Of a DNA stretch of 64,000 bases, positions 1 to 11,499 are shown in pieces. Position 1 is the first letter of the stretch; every line of letters begins with the position of its first letter. Source of the stretch: Dugong dugon (lineage: Eukaryota; Chordata; Mammalia; Sirenia; Dugongidae); the NCBI GenBank assembly GCA_030035585.1, contig CM057462.1, forward strand, positions 100,337,234 to 100,401,233, in the 5' to 3' direction. The notes under the pieces were generated by a model that was not told the DNA's origin, did not search any database, and worked only from the letters and a program-made list of their open reading frames with translations. The position numbers and the translations under genes were made by a program.

Positions 1-480
1 TTCACACACACCCCCTTTTTTTTAACTTCTAATACAGGGACTATAAAAGTGTAAATACTTTTATAATCTACCATGATGATAAGGTGACAATGTGACATAG
101 TTAAGACCAACAAGCAGAAGTCTGTGGAGGCGCATTTGTAGCAAAGTGTTTACTTACCCTATAAAAGTAGATATATGCTACTCTTTCCACTTTTTCCTGT
201 CTTGAACATGGGCTACATGTCTGGAGTTGCAGTGGTCACTTTTCAAGCATGAAGTGCAAGCACGCAAATTAAAGAGTAGAGAAACATTAAGAACCTGAGA
301 CATGGCTGTGTTAAGCAACTAAACCAATGCCAGACATCACTTACCCCTAGATTTCTTAATATGAGCAAAATCAAACCATACTTGTTAAGATATATCTAGA
401 TATTTAATTATTAACGAAATATTTACCATTGTCCTTTGTCCTCTGCAGCTGTATGAAGTCTGCCATCAGTTTAATTGTTG
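1..480. other. No gene; possible very old repeat
   Basis: I see no supported gene. The stretch around 220-400 vaguely resembles the 3' part of an ancient LTR- or L1-derived repeat (a run of GACAT, 'gttaagcaactaaaccaatgcc', then a TTCTTAATATGAG-like segment on the plus strand), but I cannot assign a family by eye. Confidence 0.3.
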
Positions 481-1500
481 TTCATGGGTAAGTAATGTCT
501 GTTTTTTCTTTTTCTTTATTGTGCTTCAGTTTCTCTACAGTGTGCCTGGGTGTGGGTTTCATTTTATTTATCTTGCCTGATCCAATGTAATTTTTCAACC
601 TAAGGATTTATGTTTGTCATAAATTTGGGAAATTTTTCAGCCATTTCTTTTTGAATATTCATTCTCTTCTATTCTCTCCTGGAACTTCTCTGAAGCTGCT
701 TAATTTATTACTGACATTTCTTAATTTCTTTTGTATATTTTCTGTCTTATTTTCCCTCTGTACTGCATTTCCAGTAATTTCCTGGATTTAATTAATTTCC
801 TGTTCATTAATTCTGTCTTCAGCTGAGCCTAATCTACTTTTTAACCTATCCATTGAACATACTTATTTTATAATCTCTATATCTAAAGTGAGTTAGCTGC
901 TATTACATTTTTTTTTTTTTTAAGAGGGATCTGCTTATTCCACCTCACAGTGCTTTGTTTTTTCACATGGCTTGTTAACTTTTTACTGTGGACTTATTTT
1001 TAGTGATTTTTTCCCTCTTAGTTGATTCTCTTGTGTCCTGGATTGTAGAAATGTCCATAAACAAAATTTTGGGTATTTAGAGGTATTATTAGTCCAAAAT
1101 AAATATTTACAATCATTTCTCAGCTTCAGATTCCTAGAACATGTGGACTTTGATCCTACATGTTATATAACTCTGACGTTCTTATTTCTTATAGGATATA
1201 TTTGTTTTTTCATCCAAATTTCCAGATAAAGCAGATTCTGGGTTGCTTGCTGGTCTGGAGAGCAGAGTTTTTCTAATTCCTGTAAGTTTATGGAAAGGGT
1301 CTCAGTACCAACTCTCACCTTAAGTTAGTCCAAGACTAAGACTCCGGTACGAAATTCCTGTTTCTGGCTTGGGAGCTTTCCATCTTTTCTTAGGCAATAA
1401 ATATTTTCTTATTGTACTTATCCAGCATTTCTATGTGTTTGCAATGGGAGAGGGCCCTGTTTTAACTTCATTTTTCATATTTTCCAGAATTATCTAAAGG
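481..1500 (-). mobile_element. Old L1 fragment, antisense
   Basis: T-rich plus strand containing a phrase typical of antisense ancient L1 (L1M group): 'ttgggaaatttttcagccat' followed by 'tttctttttgaatattcatt'. No reading frame survives. It is probably the 5' part of an L1M-type element. The boundary on the right is set by the RTE derivative that starts near 1516. Confidence 0.5.
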
Positions 1501-1515
1501 CTTTATGGTTGTTTT

Positions 1516-2372
1516 TGTTGTTGTTAGTTGCCATTGAGTCAGCTCCAACTTGTGATGACCTTATGTATAACAGAATGAAATGTTGCCAGGTCCTGTGCCA
1601 TCTTCATGATCACTGGTATGTTTGAGTCTATTGTGGCTATTTTGTTACTCCTTCTCATTGAGGGTTTCCCGCATTTTCACTGACCATCTACTTTAGCAAC
1701 TGTGATGTCTTTTTCTAGCAATTGGTCTTTCCTGAATGACAGGTCCAAAGTAAGTGAGCCAAAGTCTCAGCATCCTTACTTTTAAGGAGCATTCTGGTTG
1801 TGTTTCTTCTAAGACTGTTTATTCTTATGGCAAGTCACGGTATATTCAATATTCTTTGCCAGCACTACATAGTGAATGTATCTATTTTTCTTCTGTCTTT
1901 CTTTTTCATTGTCCAGTTTTTGCATGTATATGAGATGATTGAAAAGATCATAGTTTGGGTCAGATGCAGCTTAATCATCAAAATGACATCTTTCCTTTTT
2001 AGAACTTTAAGAGATCTTTTACAGTAGATTTGCCCGAGCAATATGTCATTTAATTTCTTGGCTGCTGGTCTTCTACTTTGAGGTGGCAGCTCTTCCCTAG
2101 TCATATTTCCAGTGCCTTCCAAACTGAGGGGCTCATCTTTCAGCACTATATCAGAAAATGTTCTGTCACTATCTATAAGGGTTTCATTGGCTGATTGTGG
2201 GAAGTAGGTCACCAGACCTTTCTTCCTGGTGTTTTCATAGTCTGGAAGCTCTACTGAAACCTGCTCACCATGCATTACCCTGCTGGTATTTGAAATACTG
2301 GTGGCATAGCTTCCAGCATCATAGTAATACACAAACTACCAATATGACAGACAGATGATAGGTGTTGTTAAA
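1516..2372 (-). mobile_element. Internally deleted RTE derivative
   Basis: The left part (about 1516-2060) is the antisense RTE 3' end: it opens with gttgttagttgccat and matches the other RTE tails in this window at 11634, 19490 and 47109. From about 2062 to 2372 it jumps to sequence that matches the antisense of the RTE 5' UTR at 41450-41690. EN and most of RT are therefore missing, and a 5' UTR is joined directly to a 3' end. This is the layout of a non-autonomous RTE derivative rather than a simple 5' truncation. Any open frame across it is fortuitous. Confidence 0.75.
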
Positions 2373-2479
2373 CCAAGAAATTCCAATAATCAAGATGCCA
2401 ATACCTACAGAGGTATGATTCACCAGCTTTCTTATTCTGCCTAACTGGGTGCATTAGCAGATATTTGGAAATACATCAG

Positions 2480-2576
2480 AATGGATAAGAACATGCAGTT
2501 TCAGAATCAGAAATCCTTGGATTAGAATTTCACTTATATCTTGGGCAGGCAAATTATATATACTACCTGTCTAAGA
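2480..2576 (+). repeat. MIR fragment
   Basis: Weak plus-strand MIR core: a tRNA-like 'cagaatcag ... ccttggattagaatttcac' followed by a 'cttgggcaggcaaatta' segment, the degraded equivalent of the family's 'gaccttgggcaagtta'. It is interrupted at its right edge by the following AfroSINE. Confidence 0.4.
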
Positions 2577-2800
2577 AAGGAGTCCTGGTGCTGCAGTGGT
2601 TAAAGCACTCAGCTGCTAACTGAAAGGTTGACAGTTCAAACCCACCAGTCGCTACATGGGAGAAAGATGTGGCAGGCTGCTTCTGTAAAGATTTACAGCT
2701 TTGGAAGCCCTATGGGGCAGTTCTACTCAGTCCTATAGTGTAGCTATGAGTTGGAATCAACTTGATGGCAATGGATTTGTTTGGGCTTTTTTTTTTGTAT
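2577..2800 (+). mobile_element. AfroSINE
   Basis: Near full-length copy. The head 'gagtcctggtgctgcagtgg' holds a pol III A-box-like segment, and 'gacagttcaaacccacc' is the B-box. The body has 'ccctatggggcagttctact' and the tail 'atgagttggaatcaacttga', then a G/T-rich end. It has no coding capacity and is inferred to be mobilised by RTE proteins. Confidence 0.88.
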
Positions 2801-2840
2801 AGTAGTATTACATAGTGGTTTCAACCTGTATTTCCCTAAT

Positions 2841-3699
2841 GACTAATAATCCATCTGACACCAGGAATGATATCCCTCGTTCTACGTCCTCTTCTGAATC
2901 TGGCTTGAATTTCTGCCAGTTCCCTGTTGATATACTGCTGCAGCAGAGGACTTGAAGCACTTACTGATGAAGATCAAAGACCACAGCCTTCAGTATGGGT
3001 GACAGCTCAACATAAAGAAAGCAAAAATCCTCACAACTGGACCAATAAGCAACATCATGATAAACAGAGAAAAGACTGAAGTTGTCAAGGATTTCATTTT
3101 ACTTGGATCCACAATCAACACCCGTGAAAGCAGCTGTCAAGAAATCAAAAGACACGTTGCCTTGGGCAAATCTGCTGCAAAAGACTTCTTTAAAGTGTTG
3201 AAAAGCAAAGATGTCACCTTGAAGACTAAGATGTGCTTGACCCAAGCCATGGTGTTTTCAGTCACCTCATATGCATATGAAACTGATTGATGAATAAGGA
3301 AGACTGAAGAAGAATCGATGCCTTTGAAATGTGGTGTTGGAGAAGAATATTGAATATATCATGGACTGCCAAAAGAATGAAAAAATCTGTCTTGGAAGAA
3401 GTACAACCAGAATGTTTCTTAGAAGCAGGGGTGGCGAGAGTACATCTCACATACTTTGAACATGGTATCAGGAGGGATCAGTCCCTGGAGAAGGACATCA
3501 TGCTTGGTAAAGTATATGGTCAGTGAAGAAGAGGAAGATCCTCAACGAGATGGATAGACACAATGGCTGCAACAATGGATTAAGCATAACAGCGACTGTG
3601 AGGCTGGCGCAGCACTGGGTAGTGTATCATTCTGTTGTACTTAGTGTCGCTATGAGTCGGAACCCACTCGACGGCACCTAAACAACAACAAGGACTAAT
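2841..3699 (+). mobile_element. RTE 3' end with inverted 5' segment
   Basis: From about 2945 to 3692 this is sense RTE: the C-terminal part of the RT ORF, then the 3' end 'gtcggaacccactcgacggc' and an (AAC)n tail. The first roughly 95 bp (2850-2944) are antisense RTE from an upstream RT position, matching 12747-12840. This head inversion is the signature of twin priming. The short repeat GACTAAT occurs at 2841-2847 and 3693-3699, a plausible target-site duplication in the surrounding antisense L1. Confidence 0.82.
3057..3290 (+). pseudogene. RTE reverse transcriptase C-terminal remnant
   Basis: An open stretch of 77 codons matches the domain downstream of the RT palm in the other RTE copies here: 'INREKTEVVKDFILLGSTIN', a block with LGKSAAKD, and 'KDVTLKTKMCLTQAM'. 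The same peptide is readable on the minus strand at 19814-20110 and 47529-47744. It lacks the RT catalytic palm, which would lie upstream, and it is cut off at a stop near 3290, with frame-shifted continuation at 3329-3526. It is a dead fragment, not a gene. Confidence 0.8.
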
Positions 3700-6150
3700 G
3701 TTGAGCAATTTTTCATGTTATTATTTGCCATCTGTCTCTTGAAATTTTTTGTCCTTTTAAAAATTAGATTGTTTGCTTTCTTCTTAGTTTTGGGAGTTCT
3801 TTATGTATTTTGGATACAAGTCCTTTATGAAGTATGTGTTTTGTAAGTATTTTCACCCTTTTGTGGTTTTCATTTCTACTTTCTAAACAGTGTCTATCAA
3901 AGAGCGAATAATTTTGATTTTGCTGAATTGTAATTTATCAATAATTTGTTTTATGGATTGGGCATTTGCTGTTTTAGATAGGAAATCTTTCCTTCATTCC
4001 ATATCACAACGATTTTATCCTAGAAGAATTAGTTTTAGTTAGGTTTTTGCATTTACTTCTATGACCCATTTTGAGTTAATTTTTGTGTAAGGTACGAGGT
4101 ATGATTTGAGGTTCATTTTGAGTTAATTATTGTGAGGTATGGTTTCACATTCATTTTGGATGAACAATTTTTTCAGCACCATTTGTAGAAATGACTATTC
4201 TTTCTCCATTGAATTGCATTTGCAATTTGTCTAAAATCAGTTGAACACCTATGTGTGGGTCTTTTTCAGGAGTCTCCGTTCTGTTCCATGTATCTATGTG
4301 TCTATTCTTTTGCCAGCACCACCCTGTCATGATTACTGTGGCTTTAGAGTAAATCTATTCCTAGACATAGTAAATCTATAGTAAGTCTTTCCTTTTGCTT
4401 AGTTTGAGCTTAATTTTAGTCATCTTTTTCTGGTCTTAGGTGGGAAAATAGGTCCTTAACTTACAACATTTCTTCTTTTTAATATAGGCATTTAATGCTA
4501 TAAATCTTCTCCTAAGAACTCTTTTGGTTGCATCCCACAAACTTTTATTATCAAGCTTTTATTTTCATTCAACTCAAAATATTCTCCAGTTTTCTTTGTG
4601 ACTTCCTTTTGATGTGGTTTACTTAGAAGTATTGTTTAATTTCCAAATACTTGGGGGATTTTTCAGATATGTTTGTGTTTTTGACTTCTGGTTCAATTCC
4701 ATAATAACCAGACAACATACTTCGCATGATTTCCTGTCTTCTCAATTTGTTATCGCTTTGTTTGTTTCCCAAAATATGATCAATCAAGCGAAACATTCTT
4801 TGTGTATTTGAAAAAATGTGTATTCTGTTGCTTTTGGGTGGTATGTTCTATAAATGGCAGTTAGATTACTTTGATTTTTAGTGTTATTAAGATTTTCCAT
4901 ATTCTTTCTGACTTTTACATCATTGTGTTAATTATTTAGAGAAAAGTGCTGAAGTCTCCAACTATAAATACAGATTTGTCTTTTTCTCCTTTTAGTTCTA
5001 TTAGTCTTCCCTTCATGTAATTTGAAGCTCTACTGCTAAGTACATAAACATTTAGGTTTTTTATGTCTTCTTGGTGTATTGAGTCCTTATCATTATATAA
5101 TGTCCCTCTTTATCCCTAGTAATGGTTTTGTTCTGAAATGTATATTGTCTGATGTCAATAAAGCCATTCCAGCTTTCTTTGATTAGTGTGTGCATTCTAA
5201 ATCTTTTTATATCTTTTTACTTGTAATCTATCTAAGACTTTTTATTTAAAAATGAGTTTCTTACTGACAGCGTGTAGTTTCTTTTTTTGTTTTTCCTCCA
5301 ATCTGATGATGTCTTGTTTTAGTTAGTATGTTTAGACCATGCACATATACTGTAAATAATGTTCTGGTTTGATTAATATTGGCCACCTTACCAGTTTTTT
5401 TTTTTTCATATTTTTTGTTAATGTTGTTGTTTTCTTCTATTTTGACTTGAATTTGGACTTTTTTTTTGTGATTACACTTTATCTTCACTATTGGCTTATT
5501 ATTTATACCTCTCATTTTAATGTATCTTAACTGTTACACTTGAGTTTACAATATGCATCTTTAATTAATCAGAGCCTACCTTAAAGTAACATTATTCTAC
5601 TTCATATGTAGTATAAGAACTTACAACAGTATGCTCACAATTCCTCCTGTCCATCTTTTGTGCTATTGTTGTTATATATTTTAATTTTACGTATATGCTA
5701 AATCCACAACGTATTGCTTATTTTTTACTTTAGGCAATCAATTATGTTTTAGAGTGATTAAAAATAAGAAAAATAAATATCTTCTGGAATTACCATCATT
5801 TTAACAATTTCCAGAGATTCTAGTTTCTTTGTGCAGATTCAAGTTCATGTCTGGTCTCATAATTATTTGATCTGAAGAATTTAACATTTCTTGCATTTCA
5901 TATATGCTGTTAATGAATTCTTTCCTTTTTGTTCATTAAAAAAACTCTATATCTCCTTCATTTTTTTCATTAAGTACAGGGCTGACAAATTTTTCTTTTA
6001 GCACTTTAAAAGTGTCATTCTATTTTCTTATGGCAAGCACTATTTCTGGCAAAAAGCCTACTAAGACATATAAACTTTTTTCTATGTAATGTGCCCTTTT
6101 TTTCTAAATGAGTTCAAAATTTTATCTTTATCTTTTGTATTCAGTATTTC

Positions 6151-6326
6151 GAACTGATGTGTCTTTTTGTTGTGGTGGTGGTAATCCATTGGGTTTTCAG
6201 AAGTAGATTGCCAGAACTTTCTTCCTAGTCTGTCTTGGAAGCTTAGCTGAAACCTATTCATTATAGGTGTCCCTGCTGGTATTTGAAATGTTGGCAGCAT
6301 AGCTTCCAACATCATAAACCAAAAAA
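6151..6326 (-). mobile_element. RTE 5' UTR fragment
   Basis: Matches the antisense of the RTE 5' UTR: 'cagaagtagattgccagaac', 'cttcctagtctgtcttggaa' and 'cctgctggtatttgaaatgt', as at 2180-2330 (antisense) and 41470-41620 (sense). It is followed immediately by an AfroSINE in the same orientation. Confidence 0.6.
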
Positions 6327-6462
6327 TTAAATCTGTTGCCATGAAGTCAATTCCTATAGGACAGAGTAAAACTGCCCCATAGGGTTTCCAAGGGGCAGTT
6401 GGTGGACTCTAACTGCCGACCTTTCGGTTAGCAGCCAGCTCTTAGCCTCTGCTCTTAACCTC
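6327..6462 (-). mobile_element. AfroSINE
   Basis: Antisense copy: 'gttgccatgaagtcaattcc', 'tgccccatagggtttccaag' and the B-box complement near 6410-6425 ('gccgacctttcggttagcag'). It is the first of two tandem antisense copies. Confidence 0.82.
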
Positions 6463-6484
6463 TATCATTAAAAAAATAAAAAAT

Positions 6485-6650
6485 AAAAATACCATTGCTG
6501 TCGAGTCTGACTGATAGCAACCATATAGGACAAAGTAGAACTGCCCCATAGGGTTTCCAAGGAGTGGTTGGTGGGTTCGAACTGGCAACATTTTGGTTAG
6601 CAGCTGTAGCTCACCATAGCTCTTAACCACTGTGCCACTAGGGCTTCCTA
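6485..6650 (-). mobile_element. AfroSINE
   Basis: Second antisense copy, running from 'accattgctgtcgagtctga' to 'ccactgtgccactagggctt'. It carries a duplicated 'agctcaccatagctcttaac' segment in the head. It is separated from the previous copy by an A-rich tract of about 20 bp. Confidence 0.85.
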
Positions 6651-6782
6651 TCATCATAACAACACTAAATCCACCACAATACAACAAACTCACAGTTGGG
6701 TGGTGGGTCTACAGCGAGCAGGATAAGTAATAGGATGAACAGACTGTAGGCAAGACAGACACAATTGTAATATTCCATGCTA

Positions 6783-6936
6783 TATAATGCAGTGGTTAAG
6801 AGCTGTGACTACTAACTAAAAGGTGAGCAGTTTGAATCCACCAGCTGCTCCTTGGAAACCCTATGGGGCAGTTGTGCTCTGTCCTACAGGGTCGCTATGA
6901 GTTGGAATCGACTTGATGGCAGTGGGTTATATAATA
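6783..6936 (+). mobile_element. AfroSINE
   Basis: Sense copy: 'atgcagtggttaagagctgt', then 'ccctatggggcagttgtgct' and the tail 'atgagttggaatcgacttga'. The internal 'gtctgcttccataaag' segment present in longer copies is missing, so this is the short variant. Confidence 0.85.
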
Positions 6937-7932
6937 GTCTATATGAAGAGTTATGGTGATGAGGAAAGAAAAGCTGTCAAAGCTACAGAGACATTCCAAG
7001 CAGAAGTAACTAATGCCTGTAGCATGTACTGTGGAATGTAGGTATGAAAATTTAAAGATGATAAAGCAAAGCGGATGACTCTCCCTTTGAAGCAAACTGT
7101 TTATTTAACTCAAACACATAAATTAATACCTAATTCCAGAAACATTTGCTGTCTTTGTTCTATTTATATTAAATAACTCAAGAGAGTAAAATAAAGCATT
7201 TTACACAAATAGCTTCTTTTCTTTTGGACAGATCCTATGAATAGGAAATTGTCAGATATAAAGAGTCAAGCCGTTACAGACAGAAATGTGAGCCATATTG
7301 TTAAGAATCTGACTCTTTTATCTCATTTATTGGCAGCTACTCAAAAGGGAAGACAAAAACAGAGAAGTATGATGAAGGTTTGCTCATGTTTCTTCCCCTT
7401 GTGCAATCTAGTTTTCTGTCAGCCTGTTTTTGGTTACTGTCAGATTGATTCCAGAGAGGCAGCAATGTGGTCAGATTTATCATGCATTTAGAATGAAGCC
7501 TTCTTTGGGTTACTTAGCATTGAAAAAAAGTATATGTCTGCATTCAACGTTTGATCTCAGATCAGTTAAACCCATGAAGGATGAGCTGGAAGTGCAGGAA
7601 ATACTTCCAGGAATAATTTTGATGAGATTACTAAATTTCCACCCTGGGTATAGAGCAGATAAAAATAATTGTTCTATAATTTAATAAAAGAGTAAGGAAA
7701 GTGAGGCATCTACTGATGGAAGGTGCAAACATTCCATTTAGTTGGTCCCTTTAGAACGTTCTGATGGAAACTGTGGTGCACCTCAATTCTGGACCTTATC
7801 GTGGTTGAAAGTGCTCAGCTGCCTCCAAAATGAAGTGGTTATTCTGTTCCTATGGAAGGATGATGCACTGGTTTAATAAAAGGTGGTTGTGAAAGACATC
7901 AATATCATAATAATAGTGAATTAGATCCCTCC
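6937..7932. other. Single-copy sequence, no supported gene
   Basis: No recognisable repeat. A polypyrimidine tract ending in a splice-acceptor-like AG at about 7231 is followed by an open frame (7237-7491), but no convincing donor or protein similarity is visible, so it is not called as an exon. Confidence 0.5.
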
Positions 7933-7985
7933 TTCTAGGGTCACTATGAGTCGGAATCGACTTGATGGCAACAGGTTTGGTTGTA
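7933..7985 (+). mobile_element. AfroSINE 3' tail
   Basis: Only the terminus survives: 'tagggtcactatgagtcgga' then 'atcgacttgatggcaacagg'. It lies 20 bp upstream of a longer copy. Confidence 0.75.
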
Positions 7986-8001
7986 TTGGTGTAGTCAATG
8001 A

Positions 8002-8200
8002 GGAGCCCTGGTGGTGCAGTAGTTAAGTGCTTGGCTGCTAATCAAAAGGTCGGCAGTTCGAACTCACCAGCTGCTCTGCAGGAGAAAGATATAGCAGTCT
8101 GCTTCCATGAAATCCTATGGGGCAGTTCTACTCTGTCCCACAGGGTCGCTATGAGTCAAAATCAACTTGATGGCAATGGGTTTGGTTTTGGTTTTTTTAG
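8002..8200 (+). mobile_element. AfroSINE
   Basis: Full-length sense copy: 'gagccctggtggtgcagtag', B-box 'ggcagttcgaactcacc', the long-variant 'gtctgcttccatgaaat', and the tail 'atgagtcaaaatcaacttga' followed by a GGTTTT-rich end. Confidence 0.9.
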
Positions 8201-8216
8201 TTACTGAGACCGAAGG

Positions 8217-8239
8217 GATATATATATATATATATATAG
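8217..8239. repeat. (TA)n microsatellite
   Basis: About ten TA dinucleotides in a row. Confidence 0.9.
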
Positions 8240-8430
8240 CACATACTAAATGCCAGGCACTTTGATAGGTATATTCACACTTTTTTTTTCTTATTTTAAA
8301 CTCAAAATACATCTGAAAATATTATCATGACAATTTTTACAGATGCAGAAATGTTCTCCACATCACATAGTAAGAAGCAGGCCTGGAATTTGAAGCTAGG
8401 TCTGTATTTTTTCTAAAACCTTTTCTGTTA
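8240..8430 (-). repeat. MIR
   Basis: Antisense MIR: 'aaatgccaggcactttgata' at the left, a 'ttttacagatgcagaaatg' core, then 'cacatagtaagaagcaggcc' and 'gaatttgaagctaggtctg'. Confidence 0.7.
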
Positions 8431-9553
8431 ACAAGAAGTGATAGAGGACTTGGATCCTGGGAGAGAGTTAGTTGCTTTTGCTTGAGGTAAAAAGAACCAT
8501 GGCTTTCAGCAGATCATTGAGGGTCAGAGTAAATAAAGCCCAAAGTTCTTGCTGCGAGCTTCCCAGATCTTAGGAAAAATGAGAGGAGTTGGAAATTTTC
8601 CCCAGTTGACGCCATATTTTCACACATATCAGGAAAGAATATCTGACAAAAGGTGGTTTAGAAATAAATGTGGGTGGTGATGTTAGAGCTGGAATTCCAT
8701 TAACAAAACCAGATAGAGGCTACCCTGATACCTCTGAATTTTTAAGCTTAGTCTTTTATTTATTTATTTGGCTTCTGTGGAAACCTAAAGCTAAAGGAAA
8801 TTTTAGCTCAGAAGAGATTTATTTGAGGAGTTTATGTTTTCTTTATTTTCCTTCCTTCCTTCCTTCTTCCCAGAAGTTGTGCTGGTTTCAGAATGAGAAC
8901 CCACAAGGGATGATCTTAAAAGAGAGGCTACTGGTATCCTATTGAAGCGGAAGCTTTATCTAATCAAGATGGCAGGGAATGCATTGTCAGAGGCAGAATC
9001 AAAGTCATGTTCAAGAGGGCAGCAAACTCAAATCTTGGAAGATGATGCTGAGGGTCAATTCTGAAGGGTCAGGTGAGGACAAAAATAGGAGGTTTTGAAG
9101 CTATGAGGTATCAAGAGTAAGACAATGTCAGCAGAGTAAATCAGGACAAGTTGTTCAGAAGTTTTGGGAATGAGAAAATGTTGGAGTTCTAATTTGTTTT
9201 GGCATTTGGCCTATAGAGGAGGAAACATGTATTTATTTTTTTGTTGTGTCAAATGTACTGTGAATCACAAGGCTTCTCCTGGGTGGATGCTACCTATGAC
9301 ATGTTGGATAACTTATTTATTATTATTATTATTATTTTTATCTTGATGAATATTTGACCTACACATAAATAAAATGTAAAACATCTTGAGAGTTATTTTT
9401 CCCCCGGAGGAGTTATGTAGGAATGAACTAGAAACTGTAGAATCATAATTTCAGGTCTAATTCTTGGAAAAACCATGTGTCTCATTTTTCTTACCTTTAA
9501 AAATGAAGTCAAAGAGAGATAGAGGGTCTTTTTCTATTCTTAGGTGAGAAGAT
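8431..9553. other. No gene or recognised repeat
   Basis: Single-copy sequence apart from a CTTC run near 8860-8875 and an ATT microsatellite at about 9315-9337. Nothing coding is supported. Confidence 0.55.
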
Positions 9554-9841
9554 TTATAGAAATGCAGAGTATCGACCTATCATTTTCACAGCCCTGAACT
9601 CTACTGTCCTCAGAATGTAAGATGGAAAATTGTAGTTGAGTTCATTGCAACTGGCCTCCCCTGATCCATAAATAAGTTCAGAGCGATTCAAATGGAAGAA
9701 ATAACCCTGGATAAGAAAGCGGCACACGATAGCTCCAAATATCAATCTATTTGGTAATAACCAAGGGAACATAAAACTACCAACGGTTGCATGGACAGAT
9801 GTAATATTCTTATCTCCATCCCAGTGGAAAGGTAAAATCAA
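9554..9841 (-). other. Candidate conserved element or exon-like open frame
   Basis: The minus strand is open for 95 codons, starting at a TTG rather than ATG, with a mixed, protein-like composition that includes HWDGDKN and several W/F-rich patches. The segment keeps several CpGs (near 9572, 9680, 9719, 9728 and 9783) in a region where CpG is otherwise scarce. I recognise no family. It may be a conserved non-coding element, a decayed exon, or chance; no splice-site pair is convincing. Confidence 0.2.
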
Positions 9842-10884
9842 AATTATGGTTTACTGAGCTAAAGAAGAGCCTGACTCATGAGCTAAGGCCATGATTCATT
9901 TCTGAGCTGTAACCTTCCCTTCAAGGCTGAAGCATTACCCAGTCAAGTTCACCACTAATTTATGAGGCAGTCATATTTACAAGTGAAGCTGGAAGGGGGA
10001 GGGGAGGCGCCTCCAGGAAATTTTAGATGATTTGAGTTGGAAACAATTCCCGTTATCTAGCTAAGAGAAAAGCAGTAACCGCAGAGATTAAATGTACAAA
10101 TTTATTTATAATTTTAAATAGTTCAGAAATGGATAAATATCCTGGTTATAAATAGCCACATAATATAAACAGATGCATAGATTATTAACTATGTAACGCC
10201 TAACCAATTTCTCTAAATTTACAACACAATTCTTTTTAAAAAGAAGGGGTATATCAAGAGTTTTTAGGATTTTTTTCTTTACTATGTCTGGTATACCAAT
10301 GGAACAAAATTGGTACAAATAGAATTGCTTCCCAAAAATCAAGACCTAGGAAACATCCACAGTTACTCTGCATCTCCACTACAGTATAAAAATGCAGTAA
10401 ATCCAGGCTCTGAGGCAACCAGTCTCCAGCATGATGACCTGGCTGTGTATCAAGAGCAAGCCTGCACTACTTCAAGCCTTTCATCTAGAATGCTTCAGTG
10501 AGAGATTTTTATGGGGAAATAATTTTTTTCCCTTTCTTGGGTCATGTATTACTTACTATGTAAACCAATATTTACTTGTATCTGTCACAAATGCTCAACA
10601 CTATTCCGGAGCATATTAAAGGGAACTTGTGGAATATAGGTGTGCTACGTGTGTGTGTGTGCATGCAGTTATCTATAAAAAAAGTTGTCAGTTCCCTTAT
10701 TTTGAGGAATTAAAATGTCCCTTCAATGAGCATCCTGAACTTTTCTTGAGCAATTTCTTGTGTAATTTCAGAGAAAACCAGATGTCAGACTGCAGACCAT
10801 GTTCAAAAGAGAAAAAAGGCTTAATATTTTCTAATCTTTGATGTTAAGAAAACACACTGATCAAACACAATGAGAAAATCCCTG
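9842..10884. other. No gene or recognised repeat
   Basis: Single-copy sequence. There is a short (GT)n at 10650-10664. The open frames here are short and lack family features. Confidence 0.5.
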
Positions 10885-11025
10885 CTTTACCACTTAGAAG
10901 AAAATGACCTTTGGAAAGTTATTTGACTGTTGTAAATCTCACTTCCCCTGTCTGTAAAGTGGAAAAATAATAGCATCTGTATCTTAAAGTTGCTGTGACA
11001 GTTAAATGAAATAATGCACACTATC
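10885..11025 (+). repeat. MIR
   Basis: Sense MIR core: 'gacctttggaaagttatttg', 'cccctgtctgtaaagtggaa', an 'aataatagcatctgtatctt' segment, then 'gttaaatgaaataatgcaca'. Confidence 0.8.
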
Positions 11026-11486
11026 TTAGTCAAGTTTCTTTAAAGAAAAACAATCAGTGAGAGACAGAGGAGAGGAAAGAAGAGGAGAGGGGAGGAAATA
11101 TTTATTTCAAGGAATTGGCTCAAAATTCTGGAGGCTAGCAAGTCCAAAATCCACAGGTCAGGTGACAGGCTGGAGACCCATGCAGGCTTGTGTCCCCAAA
11201 TCTATAGGTCACACAATGGGAAGAGTGAAGCGTGAGGGAGTTTTGCCAAAATATCTATATATAGTCCGGAGACAGAACACATTCTTCAGAAAATCGTTTT
11301 TTACACTTAAGACCTTCAACTGATTGACTGAAGCCAACCTATATTATGGAAGATAATCCTCTTTACTTAAGGCCAATTGATTTAATCACTTGTAACTACT
11401 CCATAACAGAACTAGACTAGTGTTTGGCCAAACATCTGGTCACCAGAGCCTAGCCAAGATGACACATAAAATTAACTATCATACAT
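11026..11486 (-). mobile_element. MaLR-like solitary LTR, antisense
   Basis: Read on the minus strand it begins TGATAGTTAATTTTATGTG and ends near CTTGACTAAGATA. On the plus strand the diagnostic pieces are 'gaaatatttatttcaaggaa', 'ctggaggctagcaagtccaa', 'ttcaactgattgactgaagc' and 'gacacataaaattaactatc'. It is a non-coding LTR of the mammalian-apparent LTR class; the exact subfamily is not assigned. Confidence 0.6.
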
Positions 11487-11499
11487 GGAGCATGTAACA

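Larger units (their letters stand above)
2801..6150 (-). mobile_element. Old L1 ORF2 region, antisense
   Basis: The plus strand reads as the reverse complement of an ancient L1, in order from ORF2 C-terminal coding (2801-2840, resuming at 3700) through the RT and EN regions toward the 5' end. Landmarks are 'gttgagcaatttttcatgtt', 'cagcaccatttgtagaaatg', 'tggtatgttctataaatggc' and 'gtcctt...atgtccctctttatcc'. No frame is intact. An RTE copy (2841-3699) interrupts it. Confidence 0.62.

Noticed and set aside
1865..2332. A 155-codon minus-strand open frame
   Set aside because: It crosses the internal junction of an RTE derivative, so it combines 5' UTR and 3' end sequence and is fortuitous.
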